Positions 27,329 through 35,661 of a stretch of DNA of 64,000 bases are shown piece by piece. Position 1 is the stretch's first letter, and each line of letters begins with the position of its first letter. The notes beneath the pieces were generated by a model that saw only the letters and a list, made by a program, of their open reading frames with translations, searched no databases and was not told the DNA's origin. The stretch comes from Mesorhizobium plurifarium (GTDB taxonomy: Bacteria; Pseudomonadota; Alphaproteobacteria; Rhizobiales; Rhizobiaceae): positions 550,206 through 614,205 of the forward strand of contig CCNB01000012.1 of assembly GCA_000824785.1 (NCBI GenBank), written 5' to 3'. A program made the translations under genes and the position numbers.

Positions 27329-27411
27329 CATCTACCTCGCTGATCAAGATTTATCGGAAACTGTCTCAACAGCCACCGCACTGGAAACCCCGCCGCAAGC
27401 CCGCTAAACCT

Positions 27412-27454
27412 CATGTCGTTCACCCAAAGTCGCGGTGCACTTTTGGGCGATATG
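27412..27454. repeat. Dispersed palindromic repeat, arm type C (degenerate)
   Basis: Imperfect arms CATGTCG and CGATATG enclose CCCAAAGTCGCGGTGCAC followed by TTTTGGGC. The layout matches types A and B: an A-rich half-core, GTGCACTTTT, and paired outer arms. It lies in the 331-base gap between galE and hemA. Confidence 0.5.
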
Positions 27455-27606
27455 CATATGCCTCCCTATAATGTTAAGTCCGTAACAGTTCCTCCCGTCC
27501 GAGGCATCGTACTGAAACAAAACTGCTTCAAACAGCCGGAATAGGCCACGATCCGGCGTCGTTAGGAACAGGGCAAGGGCGTGGCATTTTGACCGGTTGG
27601 GCGCGG

Positions 27607-27635
27607 TGGACGCAACATAGGTCAATGACTATGAT
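27607..27635 (+). promoter_or_regulatory. Possible hemA promoter
   Basis: TGGACG, a 17-base spacer, then TATGAT, placing a start near 27642 and a short leader before the hemA ATG at 27660. The -35 is weak (4 of 6). I saw no FNR/FixK-type TTGAT-N4-ATCAA box and no obvious iron-responsive box in the rest of the 331-base gap. Confidence 0.35.
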
Positions 27636-27659
27636 CCGCCGCAAAATTGGGAAGTCGAC

Positions 27660-28937
27660 ATGAATTACCAGCGGTTCTTCGAAGACGCGATCGACCAGCT
27701 CCACGCCGAGCGTCGCTACCGCGTCTTCGCCGATCTCGAGCGCATGGTGGGCAAGTTCCCGCGCGCCATCTGGCGTTCCAACGGCCGCGCCCAGGAGATC
27801 ACCGTCTGGTGCTCCAACGACTATCTCGGCATGGGCCAGAACGAGGATGTGATCGCCGCCTTCCAGACCGCGGCCGGCAAGATGGGCTCGGGCGCCGGCG
27901 GCACCCGCAACATTTCCGGCACCTCCAACCCGCTGGTCGAGCTCGAGCATGAGCTCGCCGACCTGCACGACAAGGAGGCCGCGCTCGTCTTCACCTCCGG
28001 CTTCGTCTCCAACGAGGCCTCGATCTCGACCATTGCCAGGCTTTTGCCCAACTGCCTGATCATCTCGGACGAACTGAACCATGCCTCGATGATCGAGGGC
28101 GTGCGCCGCTCGGGGGCGGAAAAGAAGATCTTCCGCCACAACGACGTCGCGCATCTGGAAAGCCTGCTTCAGGCCGCGGGCCGAGAGCGCGCCAAGCTGA
28201 TCGTCTTCGAAAGCGTCTATTCGATGGACGGCGACATCGCGCCGATCAGACAGATCGTCGAGCTCGCCGAACGCTACAACGCCATGACCTATATCGACGA
28301 GGTGCATGCGGTGGGCATGTATGGACCGCGCGGCGGTGGCATCACCGAGCGCGAGGGCCTGGCCGACCGCATCGACATCATCCAGGGCACCTTGGCCAAG
28401 GCCTTCGGCACGCTGGGCGGCTACATCAGCGGCACCAGCGCCGTCATCGATGCGGTTCGCTCCTATGCGCCGGGCTTCATCTTCACGACGGCGCTGCCGC
28501 CGGCCATCGCCGCCGCCACCACCGCCTCCATCCGCCACCTCAAGCGCTCGCAGGCCGAGCGCGACGCGCAGCAGCGCCAGGCAGCCAGGACCAAAGAAGT
28601 TCTTGCCGCCGCCGGCCTGCCGGTAATGGAATCGGCCACCCATATCGTGCCGGTGCTGGTCGGCGACCCCGAGCTTTGCAAGATGGCGAGCGACCGGCTG
28701 CTTGGCGTGCACGGCATCTACATCCAGCCGATCAACTATCCGACGGTGCCGCGCGGCACCGAGCGGCTGCGCATCACGCCATCACCCTTCCATTCGGACA
28801 CGCTGATCGCCGAACTGCAGGACGCGCTCGTCGAAACCTGGGATGCGCTGGGCATTCCCTATGCCAACTCCGGCCGGCCCCCCGTCGCCCAGACCGACCG
28901 CATCGTTCCACTGCTCGTGCCGAAGTCAGGCGGCTGA
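27660..28937 (+). CDS. hemA: 5-aminolevulinate synthase
   Basis: PLP enzyme condensing glycine and succinyl-CoA to 5-aminolevulinate, the first step of heme synthesis by the C4 (Shemin) route of alphaproteobacteria. The 425-residue protein starts MNYQRFFEDAIDQLHAERRYRVF. Key segments: WCSNDYLGMGQ; GAGGTRNISGTSNPLVELE; IDEVHAVGMYG (the Asp contacts the PLP ring nitrogen); and GTLAKAFGTLGGYISG with the Schiff-base Lys247. The C-terminal INYPTVPRGTERLRITPSPFH is characteristic. It stands alone with a 331-base upstream region. Heme supply for leghemoglobin-era bacteroids and cytochromes depends on it. Confidence 0.97.
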   Translation: MNYQRFFEDAIDQLHAERRYRVFADLERMVGKFPRAIWRSNGRAQEITVWCSNDYLGMGQNEDVIAAFQTAAGKMGSGAGGTRNISGTSNPLVELEHELADLHDKEAALVFTSGFVSNEASISTIARLLPNCLIISDELNHASMIEGVRRSGAEKKIFRHNDVAHLESLLQAAGRERAKLIVFESVYSMDGDIAPIRQIVELAERYNAMTYIDEVHAVGMYGPRGGGITEREGLADRIDIIQGTLAKAFGTLGGYISGTSAVIDAVRSYAPGFIFTTALPPAIAAATTASIRHLKRSQAERDAQQRQAARTKEVLAAAGLPVMESATHIVPVLVGDPELCKMASDRLLGVHGIYIQPINYPTVPRGTERLRITPSPFHSDTLIAELQDALVETWDALGIPYANSGRPPVAQTDRIVPLLVPKSGG

Positions 28938-28982
28938 AGCCCGTTTTAAACTCTACTCCGGCGGCCATCCGTTGCAACTTTC

Positions 28983-29031
28983 TGCGCTTCCGGTGCTCAC
29001 GGACCTGAATGTCCGCTGCGCTCCGGTTCTC
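28983..29031. repeat. Intergenic repeat: inverted repeat flanked by direct repeats
   Basis: TGCGCTTCCGGTGCTC (28983) is repeated as TGCGCTCCGGTTCTC (29017). Between them CGGAC and GTCCG form a small hairpin. It follows hemA in the convergent gap with the aminotransferase. No T-run is present. Confidence 0.45.
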
Positions 29032-29092
29032 GAAAGTCACACCGGCTGACTCACCGGAGCGAGTTTCAATCCGGGCTTCGTCGACGCTCGGC

Positions 29093-30259
29093 TCACACCG
29101 TCTTCATCCATTTCGCCAGGCGATGCGCCGCTTCCTCGAGCTGATCGAGGCGGCGGTGGAAGCATAGCCTGAGGAAGGCCTCGCCGCCGGGCCCGAAGGC
29201 CGTGCCGGGCGCCAGGCCGACATTGGCGTTGTCGACGATGTCGAAGGCGGCCTTTCGAGCATCGGTGAGGCCGTCGACCCTGAAGAACAGGTAGAAGGCG
29301 CCCTGCGGGACGGTGAACTGCGCCTTGCCGGTTTCGCCGAGAATGCCGCAGACGAGATCGCGGGCGGCATGCGCGCGCTCCACCTGTTCGGCGATGAAGC
29401 CATCACCCTCGTCGAGGGCGGCGACCGCGCCGCGCTGCATGAACTGGGCGACGCCCGAGGTCGAGTACTGGATCAGGTTTTCGAACACCTGCTGCAAGGC
29501 AGGATGGGTCTTGATCCAGCCGACGCGCCAGCCGGTCATCGCCCAGTTCTTGGAAAAGCTGTTGACGAACAGGATGCGGTCCTCGGGCGTGGCGACGTCG
29601 AGGAAGGACGGCGCGCGGCCATGGCCGTAGTGGAACAGCGAATAGATCTCGTCGGCGATGATCCACAAGCCCTTTTGGCGGGCGAGATCGAGGATCGCCT
29701 GCAGCGTCTCCCTGTCGGCGGTCCAGCCGGTCGGGTTGGACGGCGTGTTGATGAACAACAGCTTCGTGCGCGGCGTGATCGCGGAGGCGATCTTGTCGAC
29801 GTCGCAGGACCAGCCATTGCCGGACTGGTCGAGGGTGACCGGCACCGGCACGGCGCCCGCCACGCCGGCGGCCGCGGCGAAATTCGGCCAGGCAGGCGAG
29901 AGGTAGATCACCTCGTCGCCGCTGCCGGCGATCGCGTCGATGGCCAGTTGGATGGCATGCATGCCGGATCCGGTGACGATGAACTCCTCCTCGGCGAAGG
30001 TCTTGCCGAAATGCCTGGCGTAGTAGCGGGCGAGCGCCTGTCTGAGCGCGGGGATGCCCTTCTGCCAGGTGTAGAACGTCTCGCCGTCGGCAAGGCCCTT
30101 GGCGGCGGCATCGCTGATGAAGGCAGGCGTCGGCAGGTCGCCCTCGCCGGCCCAGAGCGGGATCAGGCCTTCGCGCAGGCGGCCATGATTGATGACGGCG
30201 ACGATGCCGCTTTCCGGCGCGGCGCGGGCTTCCGTGCGCAAGGTCTCGATAAGGGTCAT
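29093..30259 (-). CDS. Pyridoxal-phosphate-dependent aminotransferase (class I/II)
   Basis: A 388-residue fold-type I aminotransferase. Features: EGDLPTPAFISDAA and FYTWQKGIPALRQALARYY (N-terminal region), INTPSNPTGW (Asn of NPTG), ADEIYSLFHYG (Asp binding PLP), and NSFSKNWAMTGWRVGW, where Lys of SFSKNW is the Schiff base. FLRLCFHR near the C-terminus holds the Arg that binds the substrate carboxylate. The family includes aspartate/aromatic aminotransferases, but the substrate is not decided. The ATG at 30259 is preferred over the TTG two codons upstream. It is convergent with hemA and separated from mscL by a terminator. Confidence 0.9.
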   Translation of the reverse strand: MTLIETLRTEARAAPESGIVAVINHGRLREGLIPLWAGEGDLPTPAFISDAAAKGLADGETFYTWQKGIPALRQALARYYARHFGKTFAEEEFIVTGSGMHAIQLAIDAIAGSGDEVIYLSPAWPNFAAAAGVAGAVPVPVTLDQSGNGWSCDVDKIASAITPRTKLLFINTPSNPTGWTADRETLQAILDLARQKGLWIIADEIYSLFHYGHGRAPSFLDVATPEDRILFVNSFSKNWAMTGWRVGWIKTHPALQQVFENLIQYSTSGVAQFMQRGAVAALDEGDGFIAEQVERAHAARDLVCGILGETGKAQFTVPQGAFYLFFRVDGLTDARKAAFDIVDNANVGLAPGTAFGPGGEAFLRLCFHRRLDQLEEAAHRLAKWMKTV

Positions 30260-30310
30260 TGACAAAATCCGGATTCGTCTGGTCAGCGCTCTTACCAGAT
30301 AGCCAAACGG

Positions 30311-30340
30311 AAAACCCCGGCCGCAAGCGGCCGGGGTTTT
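30311..30340 (-). terminator. Strong terminator downstream of mscL
   Basis: Twelve-base arms AACCCCGGCCGC and GCGGCCGGGGTT around a central AA, flanked by AAAA and TTTT, so it works on either strand. By position it ends the leftward mscL transcript. Confidence 0.85.
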
Positions 30341-30356
30341 GGTCCAGGGCGCCGTG

Positions 30357-30779
30357 TTATTTCTTGGCGAGCAGGTCGCGGATCTCGGTCAGGAGCTGCA
30401 CGTCGGCCGGCGGCGGAGCCGCGGCAGCGGCAGGCTTCTCGCGCTCCAGCCGCTTGCGCAGGTTGTTCACCGCCTTGACCATCAGGAAGATGATGAAGGC
30501 AAGGATTAGGAAATTCAGCACGACCGTGATGAATGAACCATAGGCGAAGACCGCGCCCTCTTTCTTGGCATCGGCCAGCGTGGCCGAATGGACGTTCGAG
30601 GACAGCCCGAAGAAGTAATTGTTGAAGTCCAATCCGCCGAAAATCGCGCCGACGATCGGCATGATGATGTCGTTGACCAAGGAATCGACGATCTTGCCGA
30701 ACGCCGCGCCGATGATGACGCCGACGGCCAAGTCCATCACATTGCCCTTGGAAATGAATTCCTGGAATTCTTTCAGCAT
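30357..30779 (-). CDS. mscL: Large-conductance mechanosensitive channel MscL
   Basis: Inner-membrane homopentameric emergency valve opened by membrane tension under hypo-osmotic shock. The N-terminus MLKEFQEFISKGNVMDLAVG leads into the pore helix TM1 (GVIIGAAFGKIVDSLVNDIIMP). A periplasmic loop and TM2 (ITVVLNFLILAFIIFLMVKAV) follow, then the cytoplasmic bundle with a Pro/Ala-rich linker (EKPAAAAAPPPADVQLLTEIRDLLA). Length 140 is typical. The start is supported by GGAGGG. Monocistronic, with a strong terminator 17 bases after the stop. Confidence 0.97.
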   Translation of the reverse strand: MLKEFQEFISKGNVMDLAVGVIIGAAFGKIVDSLVNDIIMPIVGAIFGGLDFNNYFFGLSSNVHSATLADAKKEGAVFAYGSFITVVLNFLILAFIIFLMVKAVNNLRKRLEREKPAAAAAPPPADVQLLTEIRDLLAKK

Positions 30780-31011
30780 TCGACCCTCCGTGACGGACCG
30801 CGCTGCCGCCTCACCAGTGTCCTTCGGCGCCGGCCCGGGCCCACCATAACAAAAACCCCCGGTTGCAAAACCGGAAAAAAGGCAAAAGCACCGGTTTGTG
30901 TTTCCACAGCGTCATCAAGCACATATGCGGCGAAAGCCGCGATGGACTCACGGTTGGAGCTGTGATTGCGTGGTAGAAACCGGATGAGGAACCGGGGTTA
31001 AGTCAAGAAAC

Positions 31012-31062
31012 AGAGCATGATGTCGCCCGAAAACCGCTTCACGCTTTTCGGCATCATGCTCT
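31012..31062. repeat. Dispersed palindromic repeat, arm type B (copy 2)
   Basis: Perfect 11-base arms AGAGCATGATG and CATCATGCTCT enclose CCGAAAACCGCTTCACGC and TTTTCGG. It lies in the 300-base gap between mscL and the sensor kinase gene, ending one base before that gene's AGGAGG ribosome-binding site. The rest of the gap (30780-31011) shows only a C-rich run and no clear promoter. Confidence 0.85.
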
Positions 31063-31079
31063 AGGAGGAAGTACGGACC

Positions 31080-34000
31080 GTGCAAGGCTGGTTCGTCGTC
31101 ATCATCGCGATCGCCTATGTGACGCTGCTTTTCGCCATCGCCAGCGTCGGCGACCGGCGCTCGGTGGCAGCCGGGCTCGGACGGGCCCGGCCCTTCATCT
31201 ATGCGCTCAGCCTCGCCATCTACTGCACCTCCTGGACCTTCTTCGGCTCGGTCGGCCTGTCCTCCGAGCGCGGCCTCGAATTCCTCGGCATCTATACCGG
31301 TCCGGTGCTGGTGTTCGTGTTCGGCTTCCCGCTGCTCAACCGCATGATCCGGCTGGCAAAGAGCGAAAAGATCACCTCGATCGCCGACTTCCTCGGCGCC
31401 CGCTACGGCAAGAGCTTCACCGTAGCGGCGATTGCGACGCTGATCGCCACCATCGGCGCGGTGCCCTATATCGCGCTGCAGCTCAAGGCGATCTCGGGTT
31501 CCGTCAGCCTGATGGTCGAGCACTATACCGGCTCGCCGCCCTCTTTCGATCCGTTCGTCAGCGATATCTCGCTGGTGGTGGCGATGCTTTTGGCGCTTTT
31601 CGCGGTGCTGTTCGGCACACGCCATGCCGACGCCACGGAACACCAGGACGGGCTGGTTCTGGCGGTGGCGGTCGAGACGGTGGTCAAGCTCGCCGCCTTC
31701 CTCGCCATCGGCCTGATGGTGACTTTTCTCATCTTCGGCGGCCCGGGCGACATGATGACGACGCTCTCGGGCAACGGTCAGGTGCGCAAGGCCATGGGCT
31801 ACAACACCTCTCTGGCCACCTGGCTGGTGCTGACGACCTTGAGCGGCTTCGCGATCCTGATGCTGCCGCGGCAGTTCTACGTCACCATCGTCGAGAACCG
31901 CAGCGAGGCGGAGCTGCGCACGGCGACTTGGGTGTTTCCGCTCTACCTCGTGGCGATCAACCTCTTCGTGCTGCCGATCGCCTTTGCCGGCCTGTCGCTG
32001 GTCGGAACCAAGACCAGCAGCGACCTTTATGTTTTGTCGCTGCCGCTGCTCAGCGGGCATGACCTTTTGGCCATGGCCGCCTTCGTCGGCGGCCTGTCGG
32101 CGGCGACCGCCATGGTGATCGTCGAGAGCGTCGCGCTGTCGATCATGATCTCCAACGATCTCGTCATCCCGCTGTTCGTCCGGCGCGTGCTCAAGACGAG
32201 TTCCTCGGAGAACGAGGACTGGTCGACGCTGATCCTCAATGTGCGCCGAGCTTCGATCTTCATCCTGCTGTTCATCGCCTTCCTCTATTATCGCGAGAGC
32301 ACCAACAGCGCGCGGCTGTCCTCGATCGGCCTGATGTCATTTGCCGCGATTGCGCAATTCGCGCCGGCGTTGGTCGGCGGGCTGATCTGGCGCCGCGCCA
32401 ATGGCCGGGGCGCAGCCCTCGGCATGGTCGCAGGCATCGCCGTCTGGGGCTACACGCTGCTCTTGCCTTCACTCGTCGGTCCCTCTACCGACATCGTCGT
32501 CCATGGCCTGTTCGGCTTCGAGGCGCTGAGGCCGCAGGCGCTGTTCGGCACCGTCGGCGAACCGCTGAACCACGGCGTGCTGTGGAGCCTCTCGGTCAAC
32601 GCGCTGTTCTTCGTCCTTGGGTCCCTCTCCCGCGCATCGGTGCCGCTGGAGCGCATCCAGGCGGCGATCTTCGTGCCGCGCGAGGCCGGCCCGATGCCCA
32701 GCCTGCGCCGCTTCCGCACCGCCGTCACCGTCAACGACCTGAAGGATACGATTTCGCGCTATCTCGGGGTCGAGCGCACGGAGCGGTCGTTCCAATCCTT
32801 CGAGCGGGACGCGAAAGTCTCCCTGCTCGGCACCGAACAGGCCAGCATGGATGTCATCCGCTTCTCGGAGCAGCTGTTGGCGAGCGCCGTCGGCTCGTCC
32901 TCGGCGCGGCTGATCCTGTCGCTGCTCTTTCGCCGCAACGACCGCGATTCCAAGGATGCCTTCAAGCTGCTCGACGACGCCACCGAGGCGCTGCAGCACA
33001 ATCGCGACCTGTTGCAGATCGCGCTCGACCAGATGGAGCAAGGCATCACCGTCTTCGATCGCGATTTCCGGCTGATCTGCTGGAACCGGCAATACCGGCT
33101 GCTGTTCGACCTGCCGGACGAGATGGGCCAGGTCGGCGTCTCGCTCGACCGGATCCTTCATCACCTCGCCGAGCGCGGCGACATTCCCGCCGACCAGCGC
33201 GTGACGATGCTCAACCGGCTGACCAGCTTCGCCGGCCCGTGGCAGATGGAGCTGAAGACCAGTGGCCGCATCCTGGAGTTGCGCTCCAACCCGATGCCCG
33301 ACGGCGGCATCGTCGCCACCTATGCAGACATTTCCGGCCGCGTCGAACAGGATCTGGCGCTGAAACGGGCCAATGAATCGCTGGAGCAGCGAGTCAAGAC
33401 CCGCACCATCGAACTCACCCGCGTCAACGAGGAGCTGGCGCAGGCGCAGATGCTGGCCGAGGAAGCCAACCTCGGCAAGACGCGCTTCCTCGCCGCCGCC
33501 GGCCACGACATCCTGCAGCCGCTGAACGCCGCCCGGCTCTATTGCTCGTCGCTGATCGAGAAGGCCGGCAAGGGACCGGCCGGCAAGGCCGCGATCAACA
33601 TCGAATCCTCGCTGGAATCGGTCGAGACCATCCTCGGCGCGGTGCTCGACATCTCGCGGCTCGACGCCGGCGCCATGAAGCCCGAAAACACCGCTTTCGA
33701 CCTCGGCGGACTGCTCGGCCAGATCGGCAATGATTTCCGGCCGCTGGCCGCCGAAAAGAAGCTCGACCTCAAGATCGTGCCGTCGTCGCTCGGCGTCATG
33801 ACCGACCGTAATCTTTTGCGCCGGCTGATCCAGAACCTGGTGTCGAACGCCATCAAATATACGCGCGAGGGCCGTATCCTTGTCGGCGTGCGGCGCCGCG
33901 GCGAGCTGGCGGAGATCCAGGTGATCGACACCGGCATCGGCATCGCCGGCGACAAGCTCAACACCGTCTTCCATGAGTTCACGCGCCTCGACGAGGGCGC

Positions 34001-34565
34001 GCGCGAGGCCGAGGGGCTCGGCCTCGGCCTTTCGATCGTCGACCGGATCGCCCGCGTTCTGCGGCTCGAGATCCGCATCTACTCCAATCCCGGCAAGGGC
34101 ACGCGCTTTTCCGTCATCCTGCCGGTCGCGGCGGTCGCCGCGCCGCCGCGCGAGGCCGGCAAGGCGCCGGCCCGCTCGGCCTCGACGCTTGCGGGCTTGA
34201 ATGTGCTTTGCATCGACAATGACGCGCGCATCCTCGACGGCATGCGGCTGCTGCTCGAAGGCTGGGGCTGCCGCGTCGAGACGGCTTCGGGATCAGGCGA
34301 TCTCCTGAAATCCAGCGCGCCGAAGCCGGACCTCGTGCTGGCAGACTATCATCTCGACGGCGGCACCGGACTCGACGCGATCGCCACGCTGCGCGCCGCC
34401 TACGGCCAGGACCTGCCTTGCGTGCTCGTCACCGCCGACCGCTCCAGCGAGGTGCGCGCGGCCGCCGGCCGGCTCGACATTCCGGTGATCAACAAGCCGC
34501 TGAAGCCGGCCGTGCTGCGTTCGATGATGGCGCGTGTCAGGCCTCTGGCGCCGGCGGCGGAGTGA
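31080..34565 (+). CDS. CrbS-like hybrid sensor kinase with N-terminal sodium:solute symporter domain
   Basis: A 1161-residue membrane kinase. Residues 1 to about 500 are a PutP-type SSS transporter domain with many helices (e.g. FLGIYTGPVLVFVFGFPLLNRMIRLAK). A PAS domain (about 645-755; MEQGITVFDRDFRLICWNRQYR) and coiled coil follow. The DHp box TRFLAAAGHDILQPLNAARLY has His809. The HATPase has NLVSNAIKYTREG and GLGLGLSIV. The C-terminal receiver has Asp1089 in LVLADYHLDGG. This architecture matches CrbS/MxtR, which senses or imports acetate-like nutrients and controls acetate assimilation. Start is GTG after AGGAGG. The CrbR-like regulator is 2.6 kb downstream on the other strand, beyond a LysR/MFS pair. 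Confidence 0.88.
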   Translation: MQGWFVVIIAIAYVTLLFAIASVGDRRSVAAGLGRARPFIYALSLAIYCTSWTFFGSVGLSSERGLEFLGIYTGPVLVFVFGFPLLNRMIRLAKSEKITSIADFLGARYGKSFTVAAIATLIATIGAVPYIALQLKAISGSVSLMVEHYTGSPPSFDPFVSDISLVVAMLLALFAVLFGTRHADATEHQDGLVLAVAVETVVKLAAFLAIGLMVTFLIFGGPGDMMTTLSGNGQVRKAMGYNTSLATWLVLTTLSGFAILMLPRQFYVTIVENRSEAELRTATWVFPLYLVAINLFVLPIAFAGLSLVGTKTSSDLYVLSLPLLSGHDLLAMAAFVGGLSAATAMVIVESVALSIMISNDLVIPLFVRRVLKTSSSENEDWSTLILNVRRASIFILLFIAFLYYRESTNSARLSSIGLMSFAAIAQFAPALVGGLIWRRANGRGAALGMVAGIAVWGYTLLLPSLVGPSTDIVVHGLFGFEALRPQALFGTVGEPLNHGVLWSLSVNALFFVLGSLSRASVPLERIQAAIFVPREAGPMPSLRRFRTAVTVNDLKDTISRYLGVERTERSFQSFERDAKVSLLGTEQASMDVIRFSEQLLASAVGSSSARLILSLLFRRNDRDSKDAFKLLDDATEALQHNRDLLQIALDQMEQGITVFDRDFRLICWNRQYRLLFDLPDEMGQVGVSLDRILHHLAERGDIPADQRVTMLNRLTSFAGPWQMELKTSGRILELRSNPMPDGGIVATYADISGRVEQDLALKRANESLEQRVKTRTIELTRVNEELAQAQMLAEEANLGKTRFLAAAGHDILQPLNAARLYCSSLIEKAGKGPAGKAAINIESSLESVETILGAVLDISRLDAGAMKPENTAFDLGGLLGQIGNDFRPLAAEKKLDLKIVPSSLGVMTDRNLLRRLIQNLVSNAIKYTREGRILVGVRRRGELAEIQVIDTGIGIAGDKLNTVFHEFTRLDEGAREAEGLGLGLSIVDRIARVLRLEIRIYSNPGKGTRFSVILPVAAVAAPPREAGKAPARSASTLAGLNVLCIDNDARILDGMRLLLEGWGCRVETASGSGDLLKSSAPKPDLVLADYHLDGGTGLDAIATLRAAYGQDLPCVLVTADRSSEVRAAAGRLDIPVINKPLKPAVLRSMMARVRPLAPAAE

Positions 34566-34601
34566 TTAAATGGACTGCCCTCAGCCGCGATGGCCGAAGT
34601 T

Positions 34602-35513
34602 TTAGATAGGGCTGTCGGCCATTTGCGAATTGCGGAACCGAGGCCTCGTGCCGATGGCAGTCGGACGATGCTCGCGAAACGCCATGGCGAGGGTGCGCAA
34701 CGCATCGCGCGACTGGGCGTCGGAGAGCGTGGACAACAGCACGATCTCCGATGCCGGCAGCGGCGGCAGGCCGAATTTGCGGCTGATCTCGATCGTGCCG
34801 GGCGGAACCAGGCGAGACGAGAAGGCGCCGGCGGCAAGGCCCGCCGACACGGCCTCCGCAACCGCGAAGGAGCCACAGCCCAGGAAGACTTGTGTCCACG
34901 GTATGCCGACCGCATCGAGCGCGCCGGTGACGACGTCGCGGATGCTGCACGACGGCGAGGAGGCGGCCAGCCGCAGCGGCTCGCCTGCGCGGTAGACGAA
35001 GTCCGGCGTCGCGTACCAGCCGAAATGCTCGGGCGCCAATACCTCGCCGTCGCGACGGTCGTCCCCACGCCGCACGATCGCCGCATCGAGATCGCCGCGA
35101 TCGAAGGCGGCTAGCAGCTCGCGTGTGTCGTCAAGCCTGACCTCGATGGTTAGCGCCGGATCATGGGCGCTGAGCCGCGCCAGCAAGGTCGGCACCTCGG
35201 CGCCGCCGACATGGGTGGCGATGCCGAGCCGGAAATGGCGGCGGACAGCGGTGAGGCTGGCGACGGCGCGGTCATGCGCGGCGAGCAGCTCGCGCGCCGG
35301 CTCCAGGAACACCGCGCCGCGCGCCGAAAGCCGCACCAGCCGCGGCGTCCGCTCGATCAGTCTTTCGCCGATCCGATCCTCCAGCCGCTTCAGCTTGACG
35401 CTGATCGCGCCCTGGGTGCTGCCGAGAGCCTCGGCGGCGCGCGTGAAGCTGCGCAGGTCAGCGACGGTGACGAAGGCTCTTACCGCATCTACGTCCAGCG
35501 TCATGTCAGCCAT
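34602..35513 (-). CDS. LysR-family transcriptional regulator
   Basis: 303 residues. The N-terminal winged helix-turn-helix reads LDVDAVRAFVTVADLRSFTRAAEALGSTQGAISVKLKRLEDRIG. The C-terminal substrate-binding domain (from about residue 93) has DAAIVRRGDDRR and a periplasmic-binding-like fold. It is divergent from the MFS exporter gene with 148 bases between, the usual LysR layout, so it probably controls that exporter and itself. A perfect CTAACT/AGTTAG dyad lies between them. The effector is unknown. Confidence 0.9.
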   Translation of the reverse strand: MADMTLDVDAVRAFVTVADLRSFTRAAEALGSTQGAISVKLKRLEDRIGERLIERTPRLVRLSARGAVFLEPARELLAAHDRAVASLTAVRRHFRLGIATHVGGAEVPTLLARLSAHDPALTIEVRLDDTRELLAAFDRGDLDAAIVRRGDDRRDGEVLAPEHFGWYATPDFVYRAGEPLRLAASSPSCSIRDVVTGALDAVGIPWTQVFLGCGSFAVAEAVSAGLAAGAFSSRLVPPGTIEISRKFGLPPLPASEIVLLSTLSDAQSRDALRTLAMAFREHRPTAIGTRPRFRNSQMADSPI

Positions 35514-35571
35514 CCTGTTTTGTTGTTACTGAAATAGCCAACCATGCAATTCTAAAATGATCAAGCCTCCC

Positions 35572-35585
35572 CTAACTTGAGTTAG
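35572..35585. promoter_or_regulatory. Candidate LysR operator
   Basis: CTAACTTGAGTTAG has 6-base perfect arms around TG. It lies between the divergent lysR and MFS genes, 77 bases before the MFS ATG, and resembles a compact T-N11-A-type site. Confidence 0.45.
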
Positions 35586-35661
35586 CGCGCAGCGGCAAAG
35601 AGCCATCCGATTTCGCCCTGCCTCAAGCAATCCGAGACCAAGAAATTCGAGAGGTTTGATC

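Noticed and set aside
27404..27625. 73-codon minus-strand frame in the galE-hemA gap
   Set aside because: It overlaps a degenerate intergenic repeat and the probable hemA promoter; composition is not protein-like.
27332..27659. FixK/FNR or iron-responsive box upstream of hemA
   Set aside because: No TTGAT-N4-ATCAA or clear inverted iron box could be read; only a weak sigma-70-like promoter remains.
29369..30262. Plus-strand 297-codon frame opposite the aminotransferase
   Set aside because: Antisense shadow; the minus-strand product has complete PLP-enzyme motifs.
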